Numbered from the stretch's first letter, positions 13,201-24,660 are shown. The stretch: DNA of 64,000 nt from Cymbidium sinense (GCA_021442155.1 CM038228.1:8659179-8723178), one strand, 5' to 3'. Notes: generated from the sequence alone by a model not told the origin. A program made the numbers and translations.

Positions 13201-14352
13201 ACTCTTGATTGGAGGGCTTCCATCTTAGTAGAGAACTTCGTCTTGACCTTTGACGGCTGTGGTGGAAACTCACCTCCAAAAATTCTAGCTTATTTTGGCC
13301 AATAATCTATTTCTCATGCATTAGTCATAAAATGTCCTATTAGCTGAGTCAAAAATGATAATAAAATGAAATTTGAAATGCATTAGATTTAGGTCATTGA
13401 AGCATGTCCCTTTACATGATCTAGTCTCTTGAGTGAGTTTAAGGACTTAGTTTCTTTCTAAATAAAATAGCCCAACTTATCTTGCATAAAGACTTTCCTA
13501 AATGTATTTAAAATCATAGGAGGAGTTAGTTGACCACCCCAAGGTGGTTGTAAGTCTATTTTGGTTTCCTCTCTTGTGGAGGCAAACCAATTACCTTTTT
13601 TTTGCCTTAGATTTAGGTTGTGCTTTCGGCCCTCGCCGAAGCTCCCTAGATTTAGGTTCTGGGGTTGCTTTTCCATTTTGTGGGCCATAAGTATAATTCC
13701 TCACCTCGTAGGCATTTCCTTAATCTTGTATTAAGGAATCTTAAGTCCTAAATTTCTAATGAAAAATACAACTCAAACAAACTAAATAAATTTCTAAACT
13801 GTAAAGCCCAAATTTAGGATAGTTCAAGATGTTCGCTAGGTTTCCGAGCATCGTGAGCATCTGCTACTTATTCCTATTTTGGCTTGATAATAACTCCCTC
13901 TTTTGATCAATCCCATTTGATATTCAAACATAAACTAATCGATTGATAGTCCTTTCATATTGAAATCTTTAGAAATGATCATTTACCTTAATCTAGAGTT
14001 TTCTTAAGGGATCTGCCCTTAGATGTAATTAACTATGGGGCTTTGTAAACACTTAACAAATCCAGTTTATAATAAACTTTACTTTTCATGTAAAGTAGAG
14101 AAGAATATCCGTACATATGTAGACCCCATCATCCTTAGAAGTCCTTATTGAGGTGATTGGTTCCATCAAAGGGTAGTGATTTCTATCTTTCAAGATAGTG
14201 TATTATACCTTGATGACATACCCGATCACCTGAATAAGTACATCTGCGGATCTATGTGGCATATTACCAAGACAAATTTTTGTAAGGGTGTCCTTCTTCT
14301 CTTCTCCCCATAGATTTGAAAGGTGACTCCCTTATAGGAATTTTTCACCACA
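7288..14352 (+). mobile_element. LTR copy nested inside the 5' LTR (solo-LTR-like, ~7.07 kb)
   Basis: It repeats the LTR order a second time: 170-bp-type repeats (7410-8160), TTGACC block (8200-8720), CpG-retaining block (9830-9950), AT-rich tracts, TATA-like block (12831) and U5-like region. It ends in CA at 14352. The host sequence on either side is continuous when it is removed, and 5-bp flanks ACCAT (7283-7287) and ACCAC (14353-14357) look like a target-site duplication. Its first ~120 bp do not match the canonical LTR start, so that end is degraded or rearranged. Confidence 0.65.
12831..12857 (+). promoter_or_regulatory. Conserved TATA-like block of the nested LTR
   Basis: TTGTATAAGGGTAGAGCTC is followed by a CTACCC that can pair with GGGTAG. 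It is one of four copies kept in four LTRs while the surroundings have diverged. A purine-rich AAAG/GAAA tract lies just upstream (12720-12770). It may be the LTR core promoter (TATA box) about 1.5 kb before the LTR end. Confidence 0.45.
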
Positions 14353-16485
14353 ACCACACAAACCTCTAAAGCACACATATTAGGCTAAGTCACCACTTCT
14401 AGCTTTAGGTTAGGGTTTTGATGTTTGCTTTTGTTTTGTGATATATGTTTTAATCTGGATGTTAGGGTGTATGCTCATAGAATGAATGGTAGGATGGTTT
14501 AGTCTAACCATTATCTTCTGTAGGAGATTTTGCTTAAGGGGTGCTATCATAAACAAAAATATAAATGCTTTTGTTATGTAGGTGCTTATACCCCTAAGCA
14601 TTATCCATTAGGCCAGGTGGACTTGAGTACCCATGTGTGGGGTGCTAAGTCTAATATACATGCTTAGAATTTCTGTGGTTTGTTTTAGCTAATCTCTATT
14701 TTGTAGGTGTTAGTTAGATTTTCATTCTTTTTCTTTTCATATAATTTTTGTAATTAGGATTTTGGAATGATAGTTATGAGGATTAAGATAAGCATTGGTC
14801 ATAAGATTATATCTTATGTACCACGTGAAGTCTTTGGAGCATCAATCTTTCAACCATCCAAAAGAAAGAACCAAATAAGAAGAAGAAAAGAAGATGAAAG
14901 AAAGAAAGAAGAATGAAGAAAGAAAGCTTGAAGACCCCCATAATAATGAATTCCATGCTTAATTATATTTAATTCATTTGTAATCCGGGTTGTATAAGGG
15001 TAGAGCTTGGATACCCAATTTATTTTTGAGTTTGTGCGGTGGTACCCGACCACAATGGCCTCTTATTCTTTTACGATTAGCTTTATAAATTGATTGATGA
15101 TTTGTTTAGCTTGTGCATTAAGTGGCATGCTTTTCCTAATTTCTTCCTTGCTTTATGTATGGCCTGGATGACGATTAGGCTCTTAGGAGAAAAATAAATC
15201 TTCTACCAAATTTAACAATTCAAAACTAAAAATAAAAACTCATAACCTCACCTAAAGCTTAGGCTAAAAATCAAGATAAAAGAATTAGCAACCCATTAGC
15301 TGGATGAGTACTTCTTTTATAACATCATGTACAAATGCATATTATTTTCACTCTTGATTGAGAGGGCTTCCACCTTTCTAGAGAAACTTGGCTTAATCTA
15401 TGAGAGCCATGATGGAAACACACCTCCTAATTGAATACTCTCATTATGCCTGAAGTCAAAATAATCCCCAAAATGAAAATAAAATGAAATTTGAATTGCA
15501 TTAGATTTAAGTCATTTGAACCATACCCTTACATGATCTAGTCTCTTTAGGGAGTGAGTTTAAGGACTTAGTCAATTTCTAAATAAATAATGCCCAACTA
15601 TCTTATATAGAGCATTTGACTTGCCTACATGAATTTAAAATTGTAGGAGGAGTTAGTTGGTGGCCACCCCAAGTTGTGTAAGCAAGTGGGTGATTTGTTC
15701 TCTTGTGGAGGCAAACCAAATACCCATTTTCTCCTTAGATTTAGGTCATATTTTTGGCCCTCGCCAAAGCTCCCTAGATTTAGGTTTTGAGGTGACTTTT
15801 TCCCTTTATGGGCCATAAGCATAAATTCTCACCTCTTAGGCATTTCCATAATCTTGTGTTATGGAATTGTAAGCCCTAGCATTCTAATGAAAATGCCACT
15901 CAAATGAACTAATTCAATTTCTAAAATATAAAGCCCAACCATAGGGTAGTTTGGGGTGCTTACTAGGCTTCCTAGTATCCTAAGCATCCCCTACTTATTC
16001 TCATTTGATAAGAACTCCCTCCTCTTGATCAATCCCATTTGATTTTCCAAAAATAAACCAATCGATTGATAGTCCTACCTATTGAAATCTTTAGAGACAA
16101 TGATCATTTACCTTAATCAAGAGTTTTCCTAAGGAATCCCCATTCCTTAGGATGTAATTAGCTACGGGGGCTTATCCCTGTAGGGAACTTAATGAACCCA
16201 GTTTAAAATAAACCCTGCTTTACTTTTCCATGTAAAGTAGGGGAAGAATCTCTAGTGCACTTTAAAGACCCAACATCCTTAGGAGTCCTTACTGAGGTGA
16301 TTAGGTCCATTAAAGGGCAGTGACTCCTATCTCTCGAGATAGTACACTATTCCTTGATAATGTACTCGATCACCTGAATAAGTACACCTGTGGATGTACG
16401 TGGTATCCCAAAAAGATGAATTTTTATATTCTTACCTTTTCACCCTACAGATGGAAGGAAACCATATAAAATTTTTTCTAACCCA
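14353..16485 (+). mobile_element. 5' LTR of Tat element 1, right part (to LTR end)
   Basis: It resumes the interrupted LTR at 'accacacaaacctct' and aligns to 35886-38045 to the end. It contains the purine-rich tract (14870-14930), the TATA-like block (14990), a small inverted repeat around 16330-16350 ('tctctcgagata'), and ends 'attttttctaaccca', identical to the 3' LTR end at 38045. The primer-binding site follows 10 bases later, which fixes the LTR boundary. Confidence 0.8.
14990..15017 (+). promoter_or_regulatory. Conserved TATA-like block of the 5' LTR
   Basis: TTGTATAAGGGTAGAGC is followed by a slightly altered partner (ATACCC), in the same position relative to the purine-rich tract as in the other LTRs. 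Candidate TATA box and start region for element 1 transcription. Confidence 0.5.
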
Positions 16486-16495
16486 TTGATTTTTT

Positions 16496-16514
16496 TAGCA
16501 ACTCCGTTGGGGAT
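16496..16514 (+). other. Primer-binding site of element 1 (tRNA-Arg type)
   Basis: The sequence TAGCAACTCCGTTGGGGAT closely matches the TGGCGACTCCGCTGGGGA-type site known in Tat/Ogre elements, complementary to a tRNA-Arg 3' end. Differences are mostly transitions expected from decay. It lies ten bases after the LTR end and begins the internal region. The tRNA assignment is from family knowledge, not from a search. Confidence 0.7.
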
Positions 16515-16657
16515 GGTTCCTCTCTCCATCTTTGGTAAATGATCGTTGTCTCTAAGCATGATAGTGGGTTTATACTTTTGCATGAATCCAAGACTATTCT
16601 TCTTATCATTGGCTCTTAGCTTATTTCATCCTTAAGTTAAGCTAGCCAACATCTTTA

Positions 16658-16693
16658 GGTTTTAGGACCTCACCTCGTGTTGGTCTTAAAACC
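16658..16693 (+). other. Leader stem-loop downstream of the PBS
   Basis: GGTTTTAGGACC (16658-16669) pairs with GGTCTTAAAACC (16682-16693) over 12 positions with one G-T pair, enclosing a 12-base loop. Another short pair, AAAACCC/GGGTTTT, begins at its 3' edge. Element 2 keeps only part of the region near 49975-50000. This could be a genomic-RNA leader structure; the role is inferred. Confidence 0.45.
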
Positions 16694-17030
16694 CCCGTTG
16701 GGTTTTCCAATGTGTAAAAACAAAAATGATCTAAATAAAAAAGAAAATATTTAAAGACTTCCTCCTTATCATTTTTATGATAAAGAAATGTTCATTCTAA
16801 AATAATAAAGACAAATAAATTCTTCCTTAAAAAGAAAAAGAATCTTGCTTTTTTTAAAAAAAGCACTCTTTCAAAAATGCACTTAATAAAATGTTTTGCA
16901 TAAAGATTTTCCTAAATCATCTTCATCTAACAATATTTATGATTGTTATATGTGAAGATCATCTTCATAATAATAAAATTCCAACAATCATAATCTTTCA
17001 AAAAAGCACAAAATTTGAAGATGAGCATTT

Positions 17031-19000
17031 CCATTCAATACATCTAAATGTGTTGGATGGATGTTCTATCTTCAAACCAAAATCACAATTTTGAAATTTC
17101 ACTCAACACATTCCACATTTGTTGAGGTGGAATTCTCACCTTTCCAAAAGCATATATGAAATCTCTCCATTCAATATACTCACATTTATTGAACGGAGGT
17201 TTCATTTTCAATCACAATCAAAAGTAAATTTTTCCATAGCACACATGAAATCTTGCCATTCAATATATTCAAATTTATTGAATGAAGGTTTCATTATGAA
17301 ACAAAATTAATAATGAACTTTCAAAAAGCACATATGAAACCTCTCCATTCAATATACCCACATTTATTGAATGGAGGTTTCATTTTCAATCACAATCAAA
17401 AATAAATTTTTCCAAAAGCACACATGAAATCTTGCCATTCAATATATTCAAATTTATTGAATGGAGGTTTCATTTCAAAAAAACAAAATCAAGAATGAAC
17501 TTTCAAAAAGCACATATGAAATCTTCCCATTTAATATACTAAAATCTATTGAAAGGAGGTTTCATTCCCAAAACAAAATCAACATAATTTTTTTTTAAAA
17601 GCACATATGAACATCTCCATTCAATATACCCAAATTTATTGAATGAAGATTTCATTCCCAAACAAAAATAACATCATTTGAAATCCCACTTAAACATATC
17701 CCATATATGATTAAGTTGGAATTCCCTCTTCCAAAAAAAAAGTAATAGTCACACCCAAGACAAATTTTCACATTTACAAAGAAAAATTAGATTGACTTCC
17801 ACTTCTACATACCCAAATGTGTTGAATGGAAGTCTTCTTCTAAAAAAATCAAGACTTAACAATTATACTTTCAAAATTCAAAACACATTTGGAACTTCAT
17901 TTAGCATACTCAAATTTGCTAAGTGAAGTGTCCAAATTCAAACCAAAAAATTTTCAAACACATTTGGAACTTCATTTAGCATACTCAAATTTGCTAAGTG
18001 AAGTTTCCAAATCCCAAACCAAAAGTTTTTCAAACACATTTGGAACTTCATTTAGCATACTCAAATTTGATAAGTGAAGTTTCCAAATTTAGAACCAAGA
18101 AATATTCAAAACACATTTGGAACTTCATTTAGCATACTCAAATTTGCTAAGTGAAGTCTCCAAATTCAAAATAAAAAATTTTCAAACACTTTTGGAAGTT
18201 CACTCTTTAGCATACCAAATTTTCCAAAGAGAAGTTTCCATTTTCAAAACAAAACTAAAACATAAAATTTCAAACACATCTTTTGGAATTTCATTTAGCA
18301 TACTCAAATTTGCTAAGTGAAATTTCCCTTTCACAAAATTAAGTGGAACTTCATCTTTAACATACCATATTTGCTGAAGTAAGGTCTCCACTTTCAATCA
18401 AAAAGAAATCAAAACCAAATGAAACACATTAGAATTCCCTTAGCATACTTAAATTTGCTAAGAATCCTACTTTTTCAAAAATCAAAATATCCAAAACAAA
18501 TGAAACACTTTAGGATTTTCTTAGCATACTCAAATTTGCTAAGAATCCTATTTTAAAAAATCTTTCAAAAAAAAAACACACTTGGGTTCTTCATTTAGCA
18601 TATGCAAATTTGCTAAATGGGAATTCTAACTTTCAAAATCAACAAGAAATCACAAGACAAAGCAAACCAAACCAAAAGGAACAATTGTTTTCAAACACCT
18701 CACTTAGCATACCCAAATTTGCTAAGTGAGTGAATTTCAAAATTTCAAATCAAAATAAACTAATTGACCCTTACTTTAACATACCCAAATTTGTTAAAGG
18801 AAAGGGTCCTCAAATCAAAATCCGATTTCAAACATGAACCTATGGAAGCATCCATTTAAAAATATTTGAATGCTTCAACATACCTAAATTTATTGAAGTT
18901 GGATTCATATTCAAAATTTTCTCTTCCAATCAAAATTCTAAATCTTCTTTAAATCCATTTGAACCCCACTTAACACTTCCAAGATGTTGGATGTGGGTTC
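17031..19000 (+). repeat. Array of about 24 tandem hairpins with a near-constant 10-nt loop
   Basis: About 24 inverted repeats follow each other every 60-100 bases between the PBS and the first reading frame. Loops sit near 17041, 17109, 17177, 17266, 17355, 17445, 17537, 17627, 17680, 17810, 17907, 17982, 18058, 18135, 18213, 18301, 18363, 18446, 18527, 18601, 18710, 18782, 18881 and 18976. The loop is nearly always 10 nt, consensus TAYYCAAATT. Stems differ between units yet stay paired: CCATTCAATA/TATTGAATGG, CTTCATTTAGCA/TGCTAAGTGAAG (one G-T), CTCACTTAGCA/TGCTAAGTGAG, CCCTTACTTTAACA/TGTTAAAGGAAAGGG. The best stems reach 19 bp with a one- or two-base bulge. No reading frame spans the array. 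Confidence 0.85.
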
Positions 19001-19101
19001 AAATTTTAAATTCAAATTCAAAAATCAACAAAAATCTGATGCAAGTTTATTTTCAACATTGCACTCGCTCAGTGATAGTCTAGTTTAGTAGTGTTGATAC
19101 T

Positions 19102-20711
19102 ATGGCAGCTTCCCAGAAGTTTGTGTTCACTTTCCCATATGGCATGGACTTGGCCTTGGATCAGGCCAATCTCCCTCGAGCTGATCATACCCACCTTATC
19201 CATTTTGGCAGGGGATTGAGGGAGTGAAGATCACCTGTGAGGGCACTCCCCTCACAACTATCAGTAGGACTGCGGTGGCCTGGCAGAAGCTAGTCATCCA
19301 GATCAATCTACCTTCAGATTCTGACATCACCTCATTGAAGAGGAAAGCAATGGCAGTCCCACCAATTTCAACAGAGATAGTGGCTGACTGACACATGGCC
19401 TGTCCCCGCTAGACCCACTCTTTGGCACCCTCTAAGGGCAAGGCTCCTCTGATTCCACATATTGCCTCCCCAGCCTTTGAGGTTGGGTTTAGTTCTCACT
19501 CTGCTCATCCTACCAGGACACAAAGGAGAAATAAAAACCACATGATGAAGCGGTATCATACTAGGATTGTCAGGGAGATGGAGGCCGCTACGTGGTTTAG
19601 TAGGAGGAACCTACTTTGATCACCTCGCTACAGAATCGCCATCCTCTCTCTGATACAGAGGATGCTAGGAGGATCCTCACTTCACCTCCACTAGTGGTTC
19701 AGCACCGCCCCTCGCCATCGGGAGCAAGAGGTTGTACCTTCGAGTCTTATGCCACTGGTGAGCTTATGGATTCGTGAGTCCGGACCTCAATTTGATTTGA
19801 GATCCATCATCCCCTGTAGTGTGGGGAAACATCTGCGACAAGAGAGGGCCAGAGAGGCCCATACATATGTTCATATCACCAGTAGGGAGAGGCAGATGTT
19901 CAGTTGCTTGTTGGCAGCTTCTGCACTCATCGATTTTCCAACAGCAGCTACTAGCCGACCATACAGATAGCATCCTACTTATTGGGACCAGTCATCACAG
20001 GAGGATAGCTTCTTCTCATAGAGTGGTGGTCCACCACACGCTCCACCCTCGCCCCGCCATCACCAGTTCAAGTCACAATCTCTAGTTCCACAGAAGGCCA
20101 TGAAGGCCATATTCGGGGAGAAGCGTACCCCATTGGTGATCCAACTATGGTCGAGGGATCCTACTCCATCTACACTACTACCTGTGAAGCTCTCGCCGAC
20201 CTTACCCTAGTGGTGGTGGAAGGAGTGGCGACTCAAGCATAGTGGTCATTCCTTCACCAACACCGACATCGATTTGGAGATGGTTACTACAACTGCAGAG
20301 AGAGCAGATGATAGCCCTGTTGTATCGATGATAGTAGAGCCTCCTAGGAATGTCACACCTTTCAGAGTTAGTGATAGTCAAGAGTGTATATCTTCTAGTG
20401 AGTACAATCCTCATAGGATTGATTCTCTAGCAGGGGAGGTTTAGTGCCTCTCAGTACATGACAGTGATCACATTAGTCAGCCCAAGTCATATGTGCCTAT
20501 TCAGATTGATCATTCTTTAGATGAGATAGTGGCTCATTATTTCATGGAAAAGAAGGAGATATTAGGATATGATTGGTCTGATGAAGAAAAGATTAGCTTT
20601 GATCTCAATGAAGATGATTTATTGGGAGACTGGAGTGCATTGATACATCGGGTTCTCTCCTTTGAGAGTAGCAGGCTATGGAAGGTGATGATGCTGAGCA
20701 AGAAGACATAG
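19102..20711 (+). pseudogene. Upstream reading frame before Gag, element 1 (unknown function, decayed)
   Basis: I do not recognise a named domain. From an ATG at 19102 the frame reads a KFVFTFPYGMDLALDQ start, then frameshifts and stops scatter it over several frames. The matching start in element 2 (50474) is KLFFSFSSGADLALDQ, and later segments also correspond, for example a 'KRTPLVIQLWSRDPTPST' stretch here against 'RLVIRLWPKDPTSSTP' there. Two diverged copies keeping the same residues implies it was once coding. Ogre elements carry an extra ORF upstream of gag, which fits; an N-terminal extension of Gag is the alternative. The 3' part (20493-20711) is acidic, with a DWSDEEKISFDLNEDDLLGDW run. 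Confidence 0.55.
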
Positions 20712-20955
20712 CCCACTCATATCAAGACCTCCTAGCATAATTAAAACAAAAAGATGAAAAGATAGATAGGATGGCAAAGCAACGTGAGGACTTGTTAGAG
20801 TCTCGATTCAAGCACCAACAGTTCATCCTACGCTTGAGATCGCAGTTAGTGCATGTCTTGGAACCAACCAAGACTTTACCTCTTGAGCAAGGTAGCACTA
20901 GCATGTATAAGAAGGTAGTGGAAGTACCTCCATATAAGAAAAAGACATAAAATCT

Positions 20956-21800
20956 ATGGTTGAGCAGCAAGTGAAAGAAGCATTGGCTCAAGCCCGAGGG
21001 AGATCATCAGTTCCAAAGGGTAGACCCTACCCGGAGGAATTTGATACCATCTAGTACCCCAAAGGTTTTTTGCAACCATATTTCAAAAGCTTTGATGGCA
21101 GTGGAAACCCGAGGTAGCATGTTGCACATTTCAAGGCTAGTTATTGCAACGTCGATGGTAGCGATGCTTTACTTTTCTATCTCTTTGTCAGCAGCTTAAC
21201 AGGGATAGCATTTGATTGGTGGTGAACTGCCCAATGGTTCAGTGAAGACTTTTGTTGAGTTAGAGCAACTCTTCATCAAGAGGTTTGCTGGAGCTCAGCA
21301 AAGGATGACTGTTGGCGATCTCGTTGTGGCCCAACAGAATCCTATTGAGTCCCTCATTGATTACATTCTCAGGTGGCATAACTTGAGTATGAAATGCAAA
21401 CCACAACTATCTGAATAGCATGCCATCGAGATTCTACTTAAGAATATCCATGGCCTAGTCGCCTTCATGCTCAAGGGTTTCACCATCAAAACCTTTGAGA
21501 AATTAATCAACAAGGTGGCTAGCTTACAAGGAGAAGCTAAATAGTCACCTTTCTCTGACCAATCAACTAAGCAGAAGTCACAGAAAGATTTTAATAAGAA
21601 GCATAGGGTAGTTATAGCAGTAGATAAGGGAAAATAGCTTGCTAGAGATCAGTCTGAGAGACCATGACCTGCCTCCACCTCCTCTACCACCATCGAGGCA
21701 GCCCTACCAGCCTCCACAACAGCCTCCATGGCCAGCACCGTCGCCTCCTCAGCATACCATCAGCAGCGGTGACACACATACCCGCCGCCAGGTAGCAATG
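20956..21800 (+). pseudogene. gag: Gag capsid region, element 1
   Basis: Gag forms the particle of the retrotransposon. The frame starts MVEQQVKEALAQARG, then keeps a GRPYPEEFD segment and a retrotransposon-gag core at 21212-21640 (SVKTFVELEQLFIKRFAGAQ, then MTVGDLVVAQQNP, SLIDYILRWHNLSMKC). A proline-rich linker lies at 21670-21770. It is broken by TAG stops at 21052, 21115, 21416, 21542 and 21637 and by frameshifts. At 21052 and 21416 element 2 has CAA (Gln), indicating CAG to TAG decay. Homology to Tat-type Gag is clear; no zinc knuckle is seen. Confidence 0.85.
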
Positions 21801-21829
21801 GTCCACCTACTCTTTTAGATAAGCTTAAC

Positions 21830-22300
21830 AAACCTTATTTTTTAAGAGGGAGGTAATCAGGAAGATCTTTAAGAACCTCTTAAAGAATCCTGATTTTTAG
21901 CTACCCGAACCTAAGAGATCGGAGGAAGTAGGCAAAAGCCATGATCCTAACTTTTTCCCCTACCACCTTATGCTAGGTCATGTTTTGGAGGATTGCTTCA
22001 CATTTAAGGATTGGCTTGAACATAGCTTCAAGACCGGTGCTGTAGTTATCCCAAAGGAATACCTTATGGAACAACCTTCCAGTTCCATTAGGGTAATCCT
22101 TGGGGATACTTGTGATCCTACCAAAATCAAAGAAGGTTGGGATATCTCCTTATCGAAAACCTCTAAAAAATCATTAAGAAGATCAAGAGCTTTCCTTGCA
22201 GGTGCCCGAGTCAGCTCAAACCTCCAATATCAAGGAAGGTTTGCAAGTTTCCAGTGCCAACTCAAGGAACTAGGGAGATCAGACTGTGCACCGGGATAGC
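21830..22300 (+). pseudogene. gag: Gag C-terminal segment, element 1
   Basis: It keeps the LGHVLEDCFTFKDWLE motif typical of the C-terminal part of Tat-lineage Gag, followed by VVIPKEYL and a lysine/serine-rich tail. The Cys and His spacing (PYHxMLGHxxxDC) suggests a metal-binding knuckle-like element, with the first Cys now lost here but present in element 2 (CPYHSMLGHILEDC at 53161). The frame is open from 21970 to 22299 and then stops. Confidence 0.75.
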
Positions 22301-23100
22301 CTAATAGTACAACCACACCGAGTCCACTAGTCTACCATTGCTACCACATGACTTCTTCCACTTCTTCTTCTTCTACTAGTTGAACTCTTGTATCGACGGA
22401 TAAGGGCACCAAACCCATAACCCTCTTAATTTACTTGATTTCTACTTTGTACCTCCTATCAAATCCAAGAAATTGAAGAATAAAGCTAGCTTGAATTACA
22501 TCTATGTCACTTCTGATGGGTTGTCTACTTCTATTCTTATTGATAACTCTTCAAGTCAAAATAATTATAATAATTTTGATCTTCCTCTTTCTGATTCAGA
22601 GTTGGATTTTCCTACTATGAATATTATGAGTTTACCTCTTGAGATAGACTTGGAATCATCTGATTCTAAGGGTCCCATAGGAGAAGCTGTAGTGAGCCTG
22701 ATGTACAAGTAGAACCTTCCATTACCCTGCCACAAGAGATCACTGAAGTCAACCTCCGTAATGGCAAGGTTCTACCTCCTAGGGCAGCACCTCAAGATAG
22801 AGGGAAACAAATCATTGGTGTAGAGGATCGAGAAGCCCCTCCACAGGATGCTCCACCCTTAGATATGCTTTTGGAGGATCAGCACTAGGTGGACAACAAC
22901 ATCCTTTCTAACCTAAGAAAGTTTCCATCTAAGCTAAGCATATATGATGCCCTTGTCTTATCCAAAGAGATGAGGAATCATTAATCAAGGCTCTCCTTGA
23001 TCCTGAAATATGCTTAGCTCAGCTGACCAATGTGTTGAGGAAGCACATTACTCTAGAGAAGCTCAAGGGATCATGTTCATAGATAAAGACCTTCTTCTAG
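22301..23100 (+). pseudogene. Gag-Pol spacer, element 1
   Basis: This is the decayed connecting region between Gag and protease. A 79-residue open stretch at 22473-22712 is acidic and Ser/Asp-rich; around it are TITEVNLRNGKVLPP-type and APPQDAPPLDML-type segments in shifting frames. The latter has a counterpart in element 2 near 53790-53850 (APPQDAPSIDML). No catalytic motif is visible. Confidence 0.5.
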
Positions 23101-23109
23101 GGGACTTGG

Positions 23110-23530
23110 AGTAGAACTTTCCCTCTACATCATAGTTGACATGGGCAAATTCAAACTAACCAGAGTTTTCATCGATCTAGGTGCATCGATGAACATTATG
23201 AGTCTAAAGACCCTTGCCTATTTGAGGATCGATATCTCCACACTCGAGGAGATCGGATGATGTTGAGAGGATTCAATGAACAAGGTGAGCGGGCTTTAGG
23301 TTCTATAGTGTTACCATTGGAGATTGGTGACTGGAAGACTGAAGCCAAGTTTTACATCATTGATTCAAATACTTCATTCACTGCATTGCTCGGTAGGCCT
23401 TGGATACATCAAAACAAGATGATTCCATCCTCCCTCCATCAGTGAATCAAGTTCAGAAAGGATGGGATTGAATACTGTGTCAAAAGTGATGAAAAATAAT
23501 TTTTTGTTAGAGAGTTGAGATTTATGAGGA
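23110..23530 (+). pseudogene. Aspartic protease region, element 1
   Basis: The retroviral-type aspartic protease that cleaves the polyprotein. An active-site-like stretch IDLGASMNIM lies at 23171-23200 (Asp codon 23174-23176); the usual Asp-Thr/Ser-Gly has Leu in the second position. A frameshift near 23255 separates it from the C-terminal half (23257-23445) with ALGSIVLPLEIGDW and LLGRPWIHQ, the usual end of this domain in Tat elements. Followed by a purine-rich tract (23580-23655). Not functional. Confidence 0.75.
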
Positions 23531-23735
23531 TGCGACCTACTATCTTCCTCAAAACACCCTTTCTCATGAACTTGGACAAAATTCAAATTCAAAAGAAAAA
23601 GAAAATGATGAAAAAGAAAAGCTAAAAGAAAAATAAAAGAAAAATAAAAATTCAAGTGAACAAGAAAGGGGAATTTAAGAAGAAATAGATCTGCATATCA
23701 CATTCCACCCACAGTCCATTCCTTCATATCGACAT

Positions 23736-24660
23736 ATGGGTAAGATGACTCAACCTCCACTAGGCAGTGGCACAGGTAGAAACAGAGGTAGTTCCAGAGG
23801 TGGAAGACCCTCTGATTGGCCATCAGCCAACACGGGTTATGTTCTAGTTTGTAGGAGTACCCCTACTATTCACATAGATTTGGAATCCAGCTCAGAGGAC
23901 AAGTCTCATGTGATTAGTATACCTGCCAACCCCTCTCAGCAGGGTCCATTGGAGGTGACTTTCGATCCAGACATTGACAAAGACCAGACCTCCAGATAAG
24001 GCAAAATATTTGAATCAGATGCATGTAAAACTATTATAGATCAGTTGGGAACCTTAGCTCTAACCTCACTTTCATCCCAAAAAGTTGAAGGTTTAGTTGT
24101 TAAGGAAGCCCCTCAGTCTTCCAAATATATAAAGCTGAATAGATTCTTTTTGGGTTCATCATCCTCAAGTCCAGAAGTTGATGTAAAACTTGAGGAGGAT
24201 TCATTTAAAGAATTAATGGAATTACCATTTGACTTTTACTCGCCTTATGTTCAAAATCTTATATAGAAAGGTTTGTTCCTCATACATGGCCCAGGCAGTG
24301 AGCATTTTGAGAAACTTTGGAACAATATAGGAAGAGAAGCACAATCAAGATTAGGACTAAGATTCAGTACAGTGGTCAATGACGATGATTACTATTTGGT
24401 TGTTACCAATCATTTGGAGATAGGTTCTTTTCACACAACCCCAACTCTTATGAAAATGTGTTTAGAAACCTCGATGATTGATGATCTTCAAATCAAGGAT
24501 GCACCTCCAATTTGAAGAGGAGATTCATTCAACAATCGACAAGCTTAAAGAAATCAACCTGAGAAGAAAATCCACGCCGATACATCACTCATATGTTGAA
24601 TGAAGAAGAAACCAATGACTTAGTTAGGCTATTGATTGAGTTTAAAGACTATTTGCATGG
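23736..24660 (+). pseudogene. Linker between protease and RT, element 1
   Basis: Three consecutive open pieces (23736-23999, 24045-24266, 24273-24515) belong to one decayed chain. The last has RLGLRFSTV and DDDYYLVVTNHLE, which recurs in element 2 near 55275-55340 (DDDYCLVITNHLE). Tat/Athila-type Pol has a long non-catalytic spacer at this place. No known fold is recognised. Confidence 0.6.

Noticed and set aside
17031..19000. CRISPR-like array
   Set aside because: Regular spacing with palindromic repeats, but both arms vary, there are no unique spacers or cas genes, and the context is a plant retrotransposon.
19764..20085. Overlapping ORFs of 69-88 residues on both strands
   Set aside because: Chance openings in the GC-richer part of the decayed upstream frame; they share no residues with element 2.
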